A DNA stretch of 64,000 nucleotides from Geosiphon pyriformis (GCA_016748015.1 JAAOMT010000301.1:75967-139966), one strand, 5' to 3'. Positions 44,702 through 58,099 are shown, counted from the first letter of the stretch. Notes: generated by a model from the sequence alone, not told the origin. Program-made: numbers and translations.

Positions 44702-45433
44702 TTCGCGGCCATTTGGATTTATAGAATTTTTGGTTGTTACACGAAGCCAAGCTAAAATTGGTAATTGACAATGTTCTTTATAAAATACCCAAGTTTCAGA
44801 TGGACAAGCCACCATCCGTTGTCTTCTACGTCATGAAGGATCATGGGAGATCATTTAATTATAATCAAGTACATAAACAGTGCATTACTTTTTTGAAAAT
44901 TTATATTTTTTATTAGGTTATATAAAATTCTAAATTCAAATATGCTTATTTTTCAAAAACAAAAACAGTCTAAATTTTTGAATCAGAAATATAGGGACTC
45001 TCTTAATATATGAAATTTGTCTCAGTATGTACAATACTTTGATCTTTATGCTTTGTACACAAATGAGGCCGAAGATTGAGTAATAGTGCGACATACGCGA
45101 AAAATCTTTAATGACGACATTTGTTATTTTACATCATTGAAGTGTCATCATTGACAGAGATGCTCTCCTCTTCATAATTAGTCATTGCTTCCCCTCGGCT
45201 CCCTTACTTTATTTGTTTTAGCCGGCCTTTAACTTTGTCACTTAAATCAATATTTGACTCTTTAACCTGACTTTCAGAAGGTATACAACCTTGTTCTGTT
45301 TCTTTCAACTTTCAAATAATTTTTTATTGAAAATTTTCCTTATATTTATAATTAGTCTTTGAATTTAGATTTTTCGAGCTTAATTTAACGCTTTTCAGTG
45401 ATTAATCTATAATAAGCCACTTACTAATATATA
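44702..45433. promoter_or_regulatory. Intergenic region between divergent LIM and kinase genes
   Basis: 732 bp between two start codons that face away. A C/T-rich stretch lies at 45165-45215 (GAGATGCTCTCCTCTTCATA, TCCCCTCGGCTCCCTTACTT), near the likely kinase transcription start. A small plus frame at 44734-44916 is not convincing. No other feature seen. Confidence 0.5.
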
Positions 45434-47855
45434 ATGCCTATGATTGAGCATTTCAAAAACTTTATTCGACATGGTAAACAAGCTTCAAAGCACGCAAAAG
45501 ACGTTAGCCCTAATGACAAACAGACCAAAAGCGCATCCTCTTCCGTAAAAGCTGCCACCAGCTCACAAGTTTCCCCCGACAATTCACCAATCGTTGATAA
45601 TGCGTCAGCAATAGCTGTAGCTCAAATTGTCGCCGAGGAAAGGGATCAAAAAAATAAGCTTCCACACTATCCAGGACTGCAACGTTACCAAATCTTGGAA
45701 AAGATGGGGGAGTGAGTACAAATTCTTCTATTTGAATTCCTTAACTCTGGCCTCTAATTGGTTGATCCAGCAATAGATCACCGTTTTCAAGAAAAGCGTT
45801 TTGTTTCAATTTTTTTAATATGCCTACTTTTATACTTTCAGTGGTGCTTTTAGTAATGTCTACAAAGCTTACGATACTGAGACTCAAAAAAAAGTTGCAA
45901 TCAAAGTTGTACGAAAACACGAGATGAATAATTCACAGGTACGCGAAACAAGATCCATAATGTAGAACTAATTTATCACTCAGATCAAACTTGGTATCAC
46001 CACCATCGTTTATTATCGGTCTCCTTTCCGGGGTACCCCGATGTTAAAAAGTATCTTTAATATAAAAAATTTCTTCTAGGAGAGACATCTTCACCGCGAC
46101 ATGAAGAAAAAGCCTCGTGCTATTGAGGTTAGGTTTGTTCTTAAGGGGGCAGTGTTTGAATTGGAAATCGGACATCACGATTGATGCTCAATTTCCCTAA
46201 GGGAATACCAATTCCTTCAACATACTTTATAAGAAATCTAAAAATAATTATCTGAATTTTATCATCTAGCGCGCCAATATTCTAAAAGAAGTCCAAATAA
46301 TGCGTCAGCTGAAACACCCATCAATAGTGGCTCTCAAAACTTTTTCAGAAGACAAGGAATATTACTATCTCATCTTGGAGTTAATGGAAGGTGGTGAATT
46401 GTTTCATCAAATTGTGAAGCTTACATATTTTTCCGAACCATTGGCTCGCCATGTTATTGTGCAAGTCGCTGAAGGCATTAGATACTTGCATGAAGAAAAA
46501 GGAGTCGTTCATCGGTAAGGAATCACTTCAGGCTCTGTAGAATACAGCTTTTCTTTTGGAAATAATATTATATTTAATACTTAAATCCCTGAAACGAAAT
46601 TGTCCGTAGTGACATTAAACCCGAAAACCTATTATTCGATCCAATTCCTATAATCCCTTCAAAAAATCCACTTCCGCCTCCTGGTCCCAATGATGAGCCT
46701 AAAGAAGATGAAGGTGAATTCATACCGGGGGTCGGTGGAGGTGGTATTGGTCGAATAAAGATTGCAGATTTTGGCTTATCCAAAGTAGTTTGGGATGAAC
46801 AAACAATGACTCCATGTGGAACGGTTGGATATACTGCCCCAGAAATTGTTAAAGACGAACGCTATAGTAAAAGTGTAGATATATGGGCACTTGGTTGCGT
46901 TCTGTATACGCTTTTATGTGGGTTCCCACCCTTTTATGATGAGAGTATACAAACTTTAACAGAGAAAGTGGGGAAAGGCCAGTATACCTTTCTCAGCCCT
47001 TGGTGGGATGATATATCTGCTTCATGTAAGTCCTTTACTCATATTATATCAAAAAACCCTCAACTGTTTTAACTCAATTAACCGGCATTTTGTACCTCCC
47101 AGCCAAGGACTTAATTACACATCTACTTGAAGTAGATCCAGATAAACGCTACACTATAAACGAGTTCTTTACTCACCCATGGGTAAATGACAAGGTAACA
47201 GAAAATCATTTATCATTAATCTATTTAAAGTTTGAACTTGCCAATTGATACAGATAATTATTCTTCAAATTTTGAGCCCTTTCAACCTAAAAAATCGGAC
47301 GTTTCCCCCAAAATGGATGCAGATAATTCAGTTGAGTTGGAAAATGAGATGAAGGATACAGTTCCACCTCTTGAACTTGGGACTCCCTTGGCGATACCCA
47401 ACAGTCGTTTGAATAGACTACTGCCCCCTGAAACTTTTTCACCTGGTATTGCTTCATTAAGAGAAGCATTCGAGGTTAGCTACGCGGTACATCGAATGGA
47501 AGAAGAGGCTGCGCGACGACGGAAGTTGAACCTGAATCCTGGGGAACATAATGCTCCACGAGATCATTTCCTGAAAAACATCATTACAATGAATGAAGAA
47601 GACGAATTATACTCAAAATCGTCATCATCATCATCATTAGAGAGTGTGCAGGCAGAAGCACCACTACTAGTTTCTAAATATCCTCACGCTAATGAGCCAA
47701 TTAAAATGCAAACTGGTAATAAACGCCTGCTTATCCAACCTTCACCCGTGATCAAGCCAAAAAAAAATTTGAGACAGTTGGACTTCGACCTCAATCTTGA
47801 TGGTGCAACCTTGTTGGGAAGGAGGAGAAAGGCATTAGAGACGGTGGGCTACTGA
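45434..47855 (+). CDS. Rck2/Srk1-type stress-activated Ser/Thr protein kinase
   Basis: Seven exons (45434-45711, 45842-45938, 46080-46127, 46270-46514, 46610-47025, 47103-47194, 47277-47855) join in phase to 584 residues. The kinase is of the CAMK class: Gly loop [11 protein letters not shown] (about 93-102), lysine VAIK (K114), HRDIKPEN (222-229), DFG (276-278), [12 protein letters not shown] (290-301). An unusual Pro/Gly insert of about 37 residues (234-270, ending GVGGGGIGR) sits between the catalytic loop and DFG; a GGGGIGR insert is what Rck2 of budding yeast and Srk1 of fission yeast carry. Those kinases are activated by the Hog1/Sty1 stress MAP kinase and restrain translation or the cell cycle. 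The tail keeps [20 protein letters not shown] with RRRK, a conserved basic-acidic helix. The last acceptor (47276) was chosen because it alone keeps phase. Confidence 0.88.
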
Positions 47856-50850
47856 TTATTTCCTTGACGCTTTTTTGTGATCCATATAATGAATTCGTTT
47901 TATAAAGGAACGAAATATCTTTTAAGCTGTTAATTGGCCATCCAATCAATCGGAAAAATTGCTGCTGCGTTCTTGAATCTCAATTCAGTACTTTCGTCCT
48001 GTGTATATATTACTATTATTATTTGAAGTTGGTTTTCTTTTTTCTGAGAACAATATGTTAAAATATATGCAGTTCTTGTATTATTACCTTTATGCTTAAT
48101 ATTTTTCGATGTGAAAGAAATAAAGTGATTATAGAGAACAACGTAAAGCACCCTAAAAATCCAAAATTTTCTAAAAGTTGGAAATATTTAGTTTAATTGA
48201 CAATCTTAATGTATAGCCAACTTTTGATTTTAAATAGGGATATAGTACTTTCGGCAATAACTTAAATTATTTTTGTTCAATATAATATGATAATAAAGTT
48301 TTAAGCATAAGAAAAAATTTTATTTTATAAACCAGAATTTTTAGCCTTATATATTGATGTAAAAATAATTATATTTTTTTACATGTTTATTAATAAATAT
48401 TTTACTATCTTTTTTGTTATGTATTTATCTGTTTTTTTATAATGTTTATTACCAACAAAAAATACAATTTTCAAGAATATTTCTTAAGAAATTAAAATTT
48501 TTTGGTTAATATATGTTAATATATAAAGTATTTTTTTTATGCAGTTTATTAAATTTTAATATTATTTACATTAAAACTAAAATAAAAAGACCTAATTGAA
48601 TCTTATTTTAAAATTAACAATGTTTTTAAAAAAACATAATGGTTTTTATATTTGTAATCATAAATTATTAATAACAAATATTTAATAAATTATTAAATAT
48701 AATATTTTATGTATTATATTTTTTTTATGTAAACAAACTTATTAATAATTTGTATTTGTTAACATTTTTTTATTTTTTTAAAAATATATTAAAAATATAT
48801 AATTGTTGTCAAAAAAATAAAAACAAAAATTTATTTATTTTCTTTAAATTATTATATTTTAATAAATATTATTAATTTGCTATTTTTATATAATATATAC
48901 TAACTTTTTTTAATAATTTTTTTATAAAACAGTTTTTAATTTAATTAATGTTTTTTAACTTTTTTATATACAAAAACAATTTTTAATTATTTTTTAATGT
49001 ATTTTATTTTGTAATATTAAATTGATTTTTATAAATTTTTGTTTTATTTATAAATAAATACTTGTTATTTATTAATTATATATTATTGTTTTTGTTAAAA
49101 ATTACATATTTATATTTTATTATAAAATTTTTTTTGGTATATATAAATATATATGTAATTTATATTATAAAAATTAATAATATATTTTAAATACTTAGTA
49201 ATAATAATTTTAAAATTGATTTTGTAAAAATATTATTTATTTATATATATAGCATATCTTTATTATAAGAATATTAAATTTTTAAATTATGTTTTTATGT
49301 ATAAATTAAACTTTAATATTTGTTTAGAATTATTAAAAAAAAATTAAAATTTTGGGTTTTATTTACTAATGTTTTATTTTTGTTGTCTTTGGTTTTATAT
49401 TTACTTATTTTTAGTATTTTAAATATTATATATATTATTATATATAAAAATTTTGTTTTTAATACTTAATTTATTAAGATATTGTTAATATTATTACTAG
49501 TAGATTTTTATAATAAATTTACATAATTAAAAACATATTACAAAATAACTTTAAAAAAGTTTTATTTTTTTTGAATAATTTAGAAAATTTTTATAAGCAA
49601 TATTAAATATTAATATTAATTAAAAAAAAATAAAAACAACAGTTTATTAATTTTAATATTAAATTCTGTGAATATTGTTTTATTTTATATCAATTAAAAT
49701 ATTATAATAAATATAATTTTGTTTATAATTTACTGTTATATATTATTTATTTAATTCTTAAAATTAATAAACCAATTACCAAAACCAAAAAATCAGATTT
49801 AAACTTGATTTTAGTTTAATTGCTACTTTTAAATTCAACAAAAATTTAAATATTGCTATTAATATTAAATAATATATTATGTTCTTAAACTTATTAAAAA
49901 GCAAGAATTAAAATAATTTAACAAAAATAATAAAAAATAATGTTTAAAAAAGCTTATAATACAAATATTAAATTTAATTTAAAATATTTTAAAAAAATTT
50001 CAATAATTTTAGAATTTTATTCTCTTATTAATATAGATTTGAAAATAATTATAGAAATTTTTAATAACAATAATAATACAATTAGTATTTAAATTTTATT
50101 TTAATAAAAAAAAAATCAGTACAAAAAAAATAATAATTAATGTAATATATATAAAAAATATTATTATTATATTACAAAATAATTCAAAAAAAGTCTATAA
50201 AATAAAAACAAAAAAATAACACAGATTATATTCATATTTTTAATTAAAATAGCTTAATTAAACTTAGTAAAAACAAGAAAAAAATTAAAAATAATAGTAA
50301 AAAAGATCAATAAATTTGAATTTACTAAAAAAATTAATATATTTGTTAATATAACAGAAAAAATTAGTAACAAAAAATTATTTTTATTAATTATATTGTT
50401 TTTATTCTATTATACTGTTATTATTTATTGAAAATACTTTAAAAAATCAAAATTGGTTTTAGATTTTTAAGATAGAATCAAAAATTTACTAAAATAGAAT
50501 TATTATTATTATTAATATATATATATTAACCAAAAATTACAAAAACATTAAAATTCTAATTTATAATAACATTAAATATTATATAAAAATTTTAATAAAT
50601 AATATTATCAAATATTTAAATTTAAATTAAGAACTAATTATTAATATATATATTAAATTTAATATTATAAATTTGAACCAAAAATAAGAATTATTATTTG
50701 CTCTAATCAAAATAATTAAAAAATATAAACTTAAAAAATCTAGATTTATTTTAAAAAACATAACTTAAAGTATTACTTAATCAATATATTAATATATTTA
50801 TAAGTAAAAATAAATTTAGGAAATTTAATATTATTTAATACAAAAACTGA
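47856..50850. other. A+T desert with transposon-like remnants
   Basis: The first 300 bp hold the kinase 3' flank. From about 48250 the sequence is almost pure A/T. No intact frame. Given the readable reverse transcriptase relic directly downstream, much of this is probably the rest of the same decayed element. Confidence 0.55.
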
Positions 50851-50859
50851 AATTATTAT

Positions 50860-51330
50860 GCCAATAAAATAAAAATGAAAAAATCTGTTTTTGTATAGAT
50901 TATTACAAATTTAACAATATACTTGTAATAATAATTATTTAATTCTATATATTCAATAACTATTTAACTTATTTGGTAAAAAAATAATTTTTTATATTAA
51001 ATCTAAACAATAATTACTAATAAGTAGGTATAAATCTAAATAATAATAAAAAACAAAATTTAAATTTAATATATTAGCAATGTTCTAATAGTTAATAAAA
51101 ATTGTGTATTTAAGTATATTATAACAATTAGTATTTATTTATTTAGATAATACTAATGTATTTTTTAAGACTTTTAATAAATAATTTTATTATATATAAT
51201 AAATATTTAAAAAATTCTTACAAACTAAATTATAGCTTAATATTAATAAAAATTTTTAAAAAAAACAAAGCTCAAATTTTTAAAATATATAATTAACAAA
51301 AAATATATTAAACAAGATAAAAAAAATAAA
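50860..51330 (+). pseudogene. A+T-collapsed Ty3/gypsy reverse transcriptase relic
   Basis: Through stops the plus strand reads FCIDYYKFNNI at about 50898-50930, then YLTYLVKK, FFILNLNNNY at about 50985-51020, and near 51138-51190 VFIYLDNTNVFFKTFNK. These align in order with FCVDYRKLNSI, SNYWQV and VVVYLDNINVFSKTFND of element B. Almost all third positions are A or T and many codons became stops. Confidence 0.75.
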
Positions 51331-51558
51331 AAACTTTTTAAAAGCCTAAAATTTAATAAAACTAAAAAGATTTTTAAAATTAATTAAATATTATTGTAAA
51401 ATAAAAAAACTTCTTTCTCTCTTACCTCCAAAAATTCTCAAAAAGTGCATTTTCTGAAAAAAAAGTTTTTTTTTATTTTTTCTTGTTAGTTTTCTTTCAA
51501 TATTTCCTTAAACAATAACCCTTTTGTTGTGGATTTGAAAACTGCTTCAGGCAGTGAT

Positions 51559-53415
51559 ATGTCAAAAAAGAAGACACCCAAAGATGTTTTCCATGGTTCT
51601 GCTGGTGGTTCTTTTGCTCAGAAAAAAAGAGTGGTTCTTGGCAATGTTAAACACTCTGGTGATGAAAGAGATATCTCTTTAAGTAAATCTGGGCCTGGTG
51701 ATAGTGTGTACTCTGATGTGGATAGTCTGTCTGGTAATAATAAGGATGTTGGCATAACAGGTGTACATGGAGAGTCTCTTCTGGATTCAGCTGCAACCAC
51801 TCCCAAGGCAAAACGTGTTGATACTGGCATAATGTTTGGATCTCCACTTGGCTCTCCTGATTTCACTATGGATGATGATGAAATTGTGCTTTTTTCTCGC
51901 ATGTCTATCCCTCTGGATAAAAAGTGAATTGATCCTAAAATTGTTAAAACTCAGGTTGAGGTGTCTGTGAAAAAATCTTTTGCTTTGGACATTGATCTTT
52001 TAGCTGTAGAAGGGAAATCGGCAATGGCCAAAACTCAGGTCATAAGAAAATTATTTTCAGGAATCAATGGTTTTGGGGGGGCCACTACTCCCTCAAAATT
52101 TGAAGGGATCATCAGATCCACATTCATGTCAGAAGAAAACATGGAAAAAGCTGCGTTATTAGCTAAGGAGAAGGGGATCATTATAAACAGTGATCTCAAA
52201 AAACAAGAAGTTCATTCAGATTGGGCCGTAGTCATCAAAGAAATTCCTATGGATACACCAAAGGAAATGATCGTCGCTGCAGTGTCTGAATTTGGGGATA
52301 TTAAATCAATCAAAATTCAGCTAATCGGAATGTGGCAGAAGACTGTGGTGGAATTCGCCGAATCGGAACAGGCAGAGCAATTGGCTTCAAAATGGTTCTT
52401 CTTAATTGGGAAAGACTCTGTGCGCGTGGCAAAAGCTGTGGGAAATCGCAATATCTGGGTCTCTAGGGATCGTTTTAGGGTGCTTCTGTTTACGTTGCCA
52501 GTGAGAACAACAGTGCATGATCTTAATAATCTTCTGAATAAAACTAGTGGCAGAACTTGCATCATTAATCATTCATTGAACACTGGCAATAGGGTTCGTT
52601 GTGCTGTGGTTGGCTTCAAATCCAAGAATGATCTGAATTCCACTTTTCTCACTGAGCCTGTTTTTGGTGGTGTTTGTCTTTCTTAGACTAGGCTGGATTT
52701 GGTTTGGTGTAGAAAATGTGGATGTCTTGGACATTTGGCTTTAGAGTGTGATGTATCAGATGTGTTGTCTTCTGATCTCTTGAATAGCTTTAATAAAAGG
52801 TGTGCTCCTGGTGTGGATTGTCTCCAGTTGGCCAAGTTATATGCAAAGAAAAATGTTCCTATATCCCGCCCTGCTGTCTTTGGTGGCAAATCATGGGCCC
52901 AGGTAGTCTCTCTTGCTCCCTCTTCTGGTGGCTCTCCTTCTGGTTCTGGTTTTGGTACTGGTTCCTCTCATCGTACAACCTCAGATTTGGGTGGTGGTCC
53001 TCCTTCTTCTACAATCACCGACTCTTCTTTGAATGCTCGCTTGGCATCTTTGGAATGCTCTCTCAAGTTGTTGGCTGACCAAGTGTCTAATATTTTGAGG
53101 AAATTGAGTTTTGTTGAATTGGTGCCCATGGTTTTATCTTCTGGTGCCTCTCTTTTGGTTGGATCTGTGCCTTTGGCCTCTGGTTTGGATTCTAACATGG
53201 CTCTAGATGGTGAATTGGCATTGTCCAGTCCCTATTCTCCAAGTATTAATATGAGTGCTGGCTTCAATTCGAGTTGTTCGAAGGTTCTAACTACCAAGGT
53301 GGGTGGTTTGGAATCTAAAATGTCGGCTTTGGAGGCTTTAATCGGTTCTGTTTTGGCGAGATTGGATCTCTTGTGTGCTGGTTTGGATTCCTCTTTATTG
53401 TCTTCATCCCAATAA
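51559..53415 (+). pseudogene. ORF1 of LINE E1, nucleic-acid-binding gag-like protein
   Basis: About 618 codons in one frame with two internal stops: TGA at 51925 and TAG at 52684 (CLS-stop-TRLDLVWC, Trp in the intact form). An acidic, Ser-rich N-terminus is followed by RRM-like folds (DWAVVIKEIPMDTPKEMIVA, VVEFAESEQAEQLASKWFF), a zinc knuckle CRKCGCLGHLALEC (CX2CX4HX4C, about 52708-52749), and a Gly/Ser-rich then helical tail. ORF1 proteins coat the element RNA. Two in-frame stops suggest it is dead. Confidence 0.88.
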
Positions 53416-56400
53416 GCAGTCTGGTTTGGAAATTTGCCATGTGTAATGTTTGGAACATGAACGTTCTTGCAAAGCAGGATGATATAGTTTGTTGGCACAA
53501 AGACATAGACAATTTGGTTTCTATTTTTACTGAGACAAAGTTGAAGGATAAGGTTCATCCCTGGATTATCAACAAGTTTGATGGTGTTTAGGTATTTACC
53601 TCTGGTTTGAATTCTGGATATCTGGGTGCTAGTCTGATGGTTGTCATAGACTCTTCTTTGGCAAGGCATGTGTGCAAGGTTTCTGAAGTGCCTGGCCAGC
53701 TTCTGTTTATTAAATTACTTTTCAAGAATAAGCTCTCAGTGTCAATTCTGGGGCTTTATGCTGATGCTTCTTTGGTGGTACAGTTTTTTCAGGCTGATGA
53801 GATTAACTCTCTTATTACGAAGGCTGTTAATGAATCTTCTTTCATCATTCTCAGGGGTGATTTTAATAAAAATGGTTCTCATAAGAGTGCAAGTTTCAAA
53901 AAATGCTTTGATTTGGGTCTGGTCAATTCTTTAGTTGGTAGCCCAGCTGTGAAAATGTCCACTTGGGAAAATTCTAAGGGTGTTAAAAAAACAATTGATT
54001 ACATGTTTATTTCTCTGAATCTGGTCAATGTAATAGCAAATCGTGGGATTTTAAATGTCAGTGAGCATTTTGACATGGACCATCAAGCTGTTTTAGTGTC
54101 TTTGGGTTTGGGTGGACTTTTGGATATGTGCTTAAATTCTATTCGCATGCAAGTAAATAGAAATCATTGGAAGTTTGACATCAAGAGTGCTGATGAAACT
54201 AGGTGGTTGGAGTTCAAAGATGCTTTGGCTGCTAATGCCTCTATGTTCTCAGATGCTTTTGGTGTGGCAGTAAGGTTTTCAGATATGGATGCTATGTGGG
54301 ACATTATTTGCAAGATTATGGTTCTTTCAGTGGGTGGTACATTTAAGAAAAAATGGTTCAAAAGTTTTGATGGTGTGTTTACCAAGACTTCCTCTAGGTT
54401 TCACAAGCTGGAGCTGCTGGTTTCTAAGTTGGTTAAGGCTTCGTGTTTGGCTTCTAGTGATGGTTTTGCTTCTTTGTTGGAGATGTGGCACAGACTTGAC
54501 TCCCCTGGTGCATCGGTGGTTAAGTTTCTGTTTCTTTCAGGTTCTAATTTTAATCTTATTCATTCTGCGCTGGCCAAAGCAAGAAAATCGTACTGCTCTT
54601 TCAAATAATTGAAATCCAAGCATGCTAAGGAATCCTCGATCAAGCAGGCTATTGGTAAGAGGATAGAAAGTTTTGAGTTAAATAAGGAACACACCATTAG
54701 GAGTGTTTTGGAGCATCCTTTTCGCAAGATGGTCCTGGATTATTTGGTTGTAGAAAATGAGTTAATTGTAGAGCCTGATTTGGTTAAGTCTAAAGTGGAT
54801 GAAATTATGGAGGGTTAGACCAGAAAGCGTGTGGTGGTATCTGACATCTCTGAGGATTGGGCCTGCCAATATCGGCCTCTGGATTACGTGTTTGATAGTG
54901 CTTTCTCTAATGTCATGTGTTCGATTAGTTTTGATGAATTGTTGACTGTTGTCAAGGATCTTCCTGATAGAAAGACAGCTGGTTTTTCTGGTATCTCCAA
55001 TGAATTGTGGAAACATTGTAACAAATCTGTTTTGGATTTGCTTTTGGTGCTTTTGAATTCCTGTTTGGTTGGTGAATCAGTTTCTGGGCCATGGAGGGAA
55101 GCTTGGGTTTCAATGATTCCTAAGCCATATGAATGGGAGAGAGTTCTCACGAACACCCATCCTATAGCTTTAATTGAAACGGCCTACAAGATTCTTTCTA
55201 AGATCCTTTCAAATAGGATTTCATTGGCTTGCAGCACTTTTGAGGTTTTTCATGGAGACAATTTTTCTGTTTTGAAAGGTACAACAATGCAATCTCCCAT
55301 TTTTGCTATTGGTTCTGTGATTGAGGATGTCTTGAAGAAGAACCGTAAACTTTGGCTGGTTTTACAAGACATGTGCAAAGCTTATGACTCAGTTGGTTGG
55401 GAACATCTTAGGAGAAGTCTGGTCAGAATCAAGATGTGTGACAGGTTTATTAGATTTTTTGGCAATATTTACAATGGTCGCGTCAACAGGGTGATAACTG
55501 ACTTTGGCTTGATTAATGGGTATTGTGTCTATGATAAGCTGGATCAGGGAAAAGTTTTTTTGCTCCTTCTCTGGTGTATTTTTTATGATTCACTTTTGTG
55601 CAAGGTTAAGAGACAAGAGAGTGTGTGTAGTTACAGAATGAATTCTCATTTTATTTCCAAAACTGGCCGAGTAGATCCTTAAGCTGGACTGATTTCATTT
55701 CTCGCTGCTGGTGCTTTTGTCAATGATATTATTTGGGTTGGTAGCAGCCAGACTGCTACTCAACATATCCTTGATGTTGCTAGTAAATTTTTCAGGTTCA
55801 ATGACATTTCTGTAAATAATGACAAGACAGTTGCCATTCCTATCAACTGTCGGGTGATGGATCCTCATTTAACTATTAGTGGCTCACCCATTTCTATTAC
55901 CAAGAAGGGGGAATCTCATCGCTATCTTGGTATCTTTTTGTTTTCTGAGGGTCTTTTGAAGCCTAGCTTGGCTAAAGCTCAGGCAGATGTGTGGTTTTTT
56001 GTGAATCTTGTTTTAAAGAAGGTGGTTTCAGACAAACAGTGTGCATATTTGGTGTCTGCAGTTCTTTTTCCTATCATCAGCTACAGGACTCAGTTCAGTT
56101 TTGTTTCTGTTGGTATTTGTAATAAATAGGATGCTCTGGTACGCAAGATTTTGAAATCTAAGTCTGGGTTGTTATGTGATTTCCCCAGTGATGTGCTTCA
56201 TTACCTCTCTTTGTACAATTTAAAGACCTTCAAACAGATCCAGGCTGAGAGTAAATCAGCCTTCATTGTTGCTTTTGCGAATTCTACTGGTGTCTTGGGT
56301 TGCTTGTTCTCTCATAGGTCTCATGACCTCCAGGCTCTCAGCTGGCATCCTCGTCATCCCTTGCTGTTTCCAGCTTGCATTGGTATTAGTCCTTTGAATA

Positions 56401-58099
56401 ATTTTTTGGCAGGTGTGGTTCGTATCTTTTCTGAGTATAATTTGTCTTTGGGTGGCTCTCTAACTTGTGTTTTTCGCCATCGAGATAGTACTCCTATGTC
56501 TCTGGTTCTTGGTGAACATTATTTTTTCAAATGTGTCTCTTTACTCAGATGTTATGAAATTGCTTTTGTGAAACAGCTTTGTGACCATAATGGGAACGTT
56601 TTCAGTTAGGGAACCTTTAAGTGTTGAAAAAGACTGGACTCTCGTAGCCTGGTCCTTTTGTGGTTTGATTTCTCCGTTTAATTTCTCGGTAGTGTTGTTC
56701 CTCCTTCTATTTGTCCCTTTTTTGTGGAGAATTGTGTTAGTTCTAATGTTCATCTGTCTTATAGTTTTGTGTGGTTTGTGACACTTTGCTGACTGTCGAT
56801 ACTGCTTGCCTGTCTGTGTATACAGATGGGTCTTTAAGTAGTCTGGGCACTGTTGACATGAAAGCAGATGCTGCTGTTTTCTTTGAGGACATTAACTCGG
56901 ATTTAGGTGTTGGAGTGTCTGGTTTGGTTTCTTCTATTCTGACAGAATTATAGACAATTGCTTTGGCTCTTGAGTGTGTTCCCTCATTTCGGTCGGTTGA
57001 CTTGTTTTCAGACAGCCAAGCTGCTGTGGATGCGTGCAAGTCGGAGTCTTTGTTGGTTTATCTGGATTTTAAAAACCGTTGTTGGATTGAGTGCCATCAT
57101 ATTGCTAATGTCATTTGTCACAAGAATTTGGAAGTAAATTGGATTAAGGTTAGGGGTCATTCAAACATCTCAGGCAATGAACATGCTGATGCACTTGCTA
57201 AGGAGGCCGCTTCTTTTACTTGGCACTTGCCTCATTTGGTCGGCAAACATTTTCTGAAGGCAGATGGTACTGCAGTTTCTGGTAATTCTAGACGCTTTGT
57301 TTGTAATGTTTTCTGTTCGGTTCATCGCACTTGCTGAGAGGTTGGGTCTGAATCTTGGGTTGTAACAAATGGTTTGCATGCTGATGTTAATTGGTCCAAG
57401 TCTTCTCTGGTGTGGCACCCTGATTCTCACTTAGCTGCTGGTTCTACTAGTGTGCATATGGCTGGCTTTCGGACTTACTTTATGAAGGCCCTTTATTGTT
57501 GGCTCCCAGTTGCTATGCGTAAGCATTTGTATGATAGGGGGTACCCCAGTGTAGTGTGTTTGTATTGTGGTGATATTGAGATCTCAGATCATGTCTTTTC
57601 TTGTTCTCATGACACTGCTGGTCATGCCCAATTGTTGGATGTTTATGCTTCGGCTTGGGAGACTCTTTCTGGTCTGTTTCGGTCTTCTTCGTGTGTCTTG
57701 CAGCTGTTGGCTACCTGTGTTTCCAAGGTTGGGGTTGGCACTGCTCTGTATAAGGGCTTTGTTTTCAACAATTGGTATCATGAGTCTGTCTCAGTTTTTA
57801 AGGATTCTAAGGTTGGGGCTAATAAAATTGTGGATTTTGTACGTGAGTTTTGTCTTGTGTTTCAGGATGACATTTGGTTGGTTCGCACTAGACACCAGGC
57901 GTTTATAAAAAAGCACAGTTTGATTTTGTGTGACGGCTCCACTCTCACTTCAGTTTCTGGTTTGTCTATGGTTTTGTCAGCTGGTGTAGTTAGATTGCTA
58001 GGTGTGGCTGAGACTTTTGGAGTTGGTTTTGGGTTTCATAAGTTTTGTCCATTCTTTTCAGGTATTAGGGATTTGGTTTCTGTGTATATAGGTGTATAG
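53412..58099 (+). pseudogene. ORF2 of LINE E1: endonuclease, reverse transcriptase, RNase H
   Basis: Frame 0 runs from ATA at 53412 (the start codon mutated from ATG) through stops at 53589, 54606, 54816, 55680, 56127 and 56607 and shifts frame near 56775; another stop lies at 56952 and at 57335. Endonuclease: TETKL (Glu), GDFN (Asp), DHQAV (Asp-His) seen at about 53530, 53856 and 54080. Reverse transcriptase: 54900-55950, with DRKTAGFSGISNELW, DMCKAYDSVGWEHL and FVNDIIWVG where FxDD is expected (about 55719). RNase H: VYTDGSLSS, LFSDSQAAVDAC, GHSNISGNEHADALAK (56817-57200). C-terminal motif CLYCGDIEISDHVFSC (57560-57607). Endonuclease nicks the target and reverse transcriptase copies RNA there in active relatives. 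Confidence 0.9.

Noticed and set aside
47900-51400. Inserted mitochondrial DNA, because of the extreme A+T content
   Set aside because: No mitochondrial protein could be read, whereas gypsy reverse transcriptase text can be read at 50860-51330.
51925-51927. TGA in ORF1 of LINE E1 as a recoded Trp codon or read-through site
   Set aside because: The genome's host genes use TGA as a normal stop (for example the surface-protein and kinase genes here), and other stops of TAG and TAA type occur in the same element.
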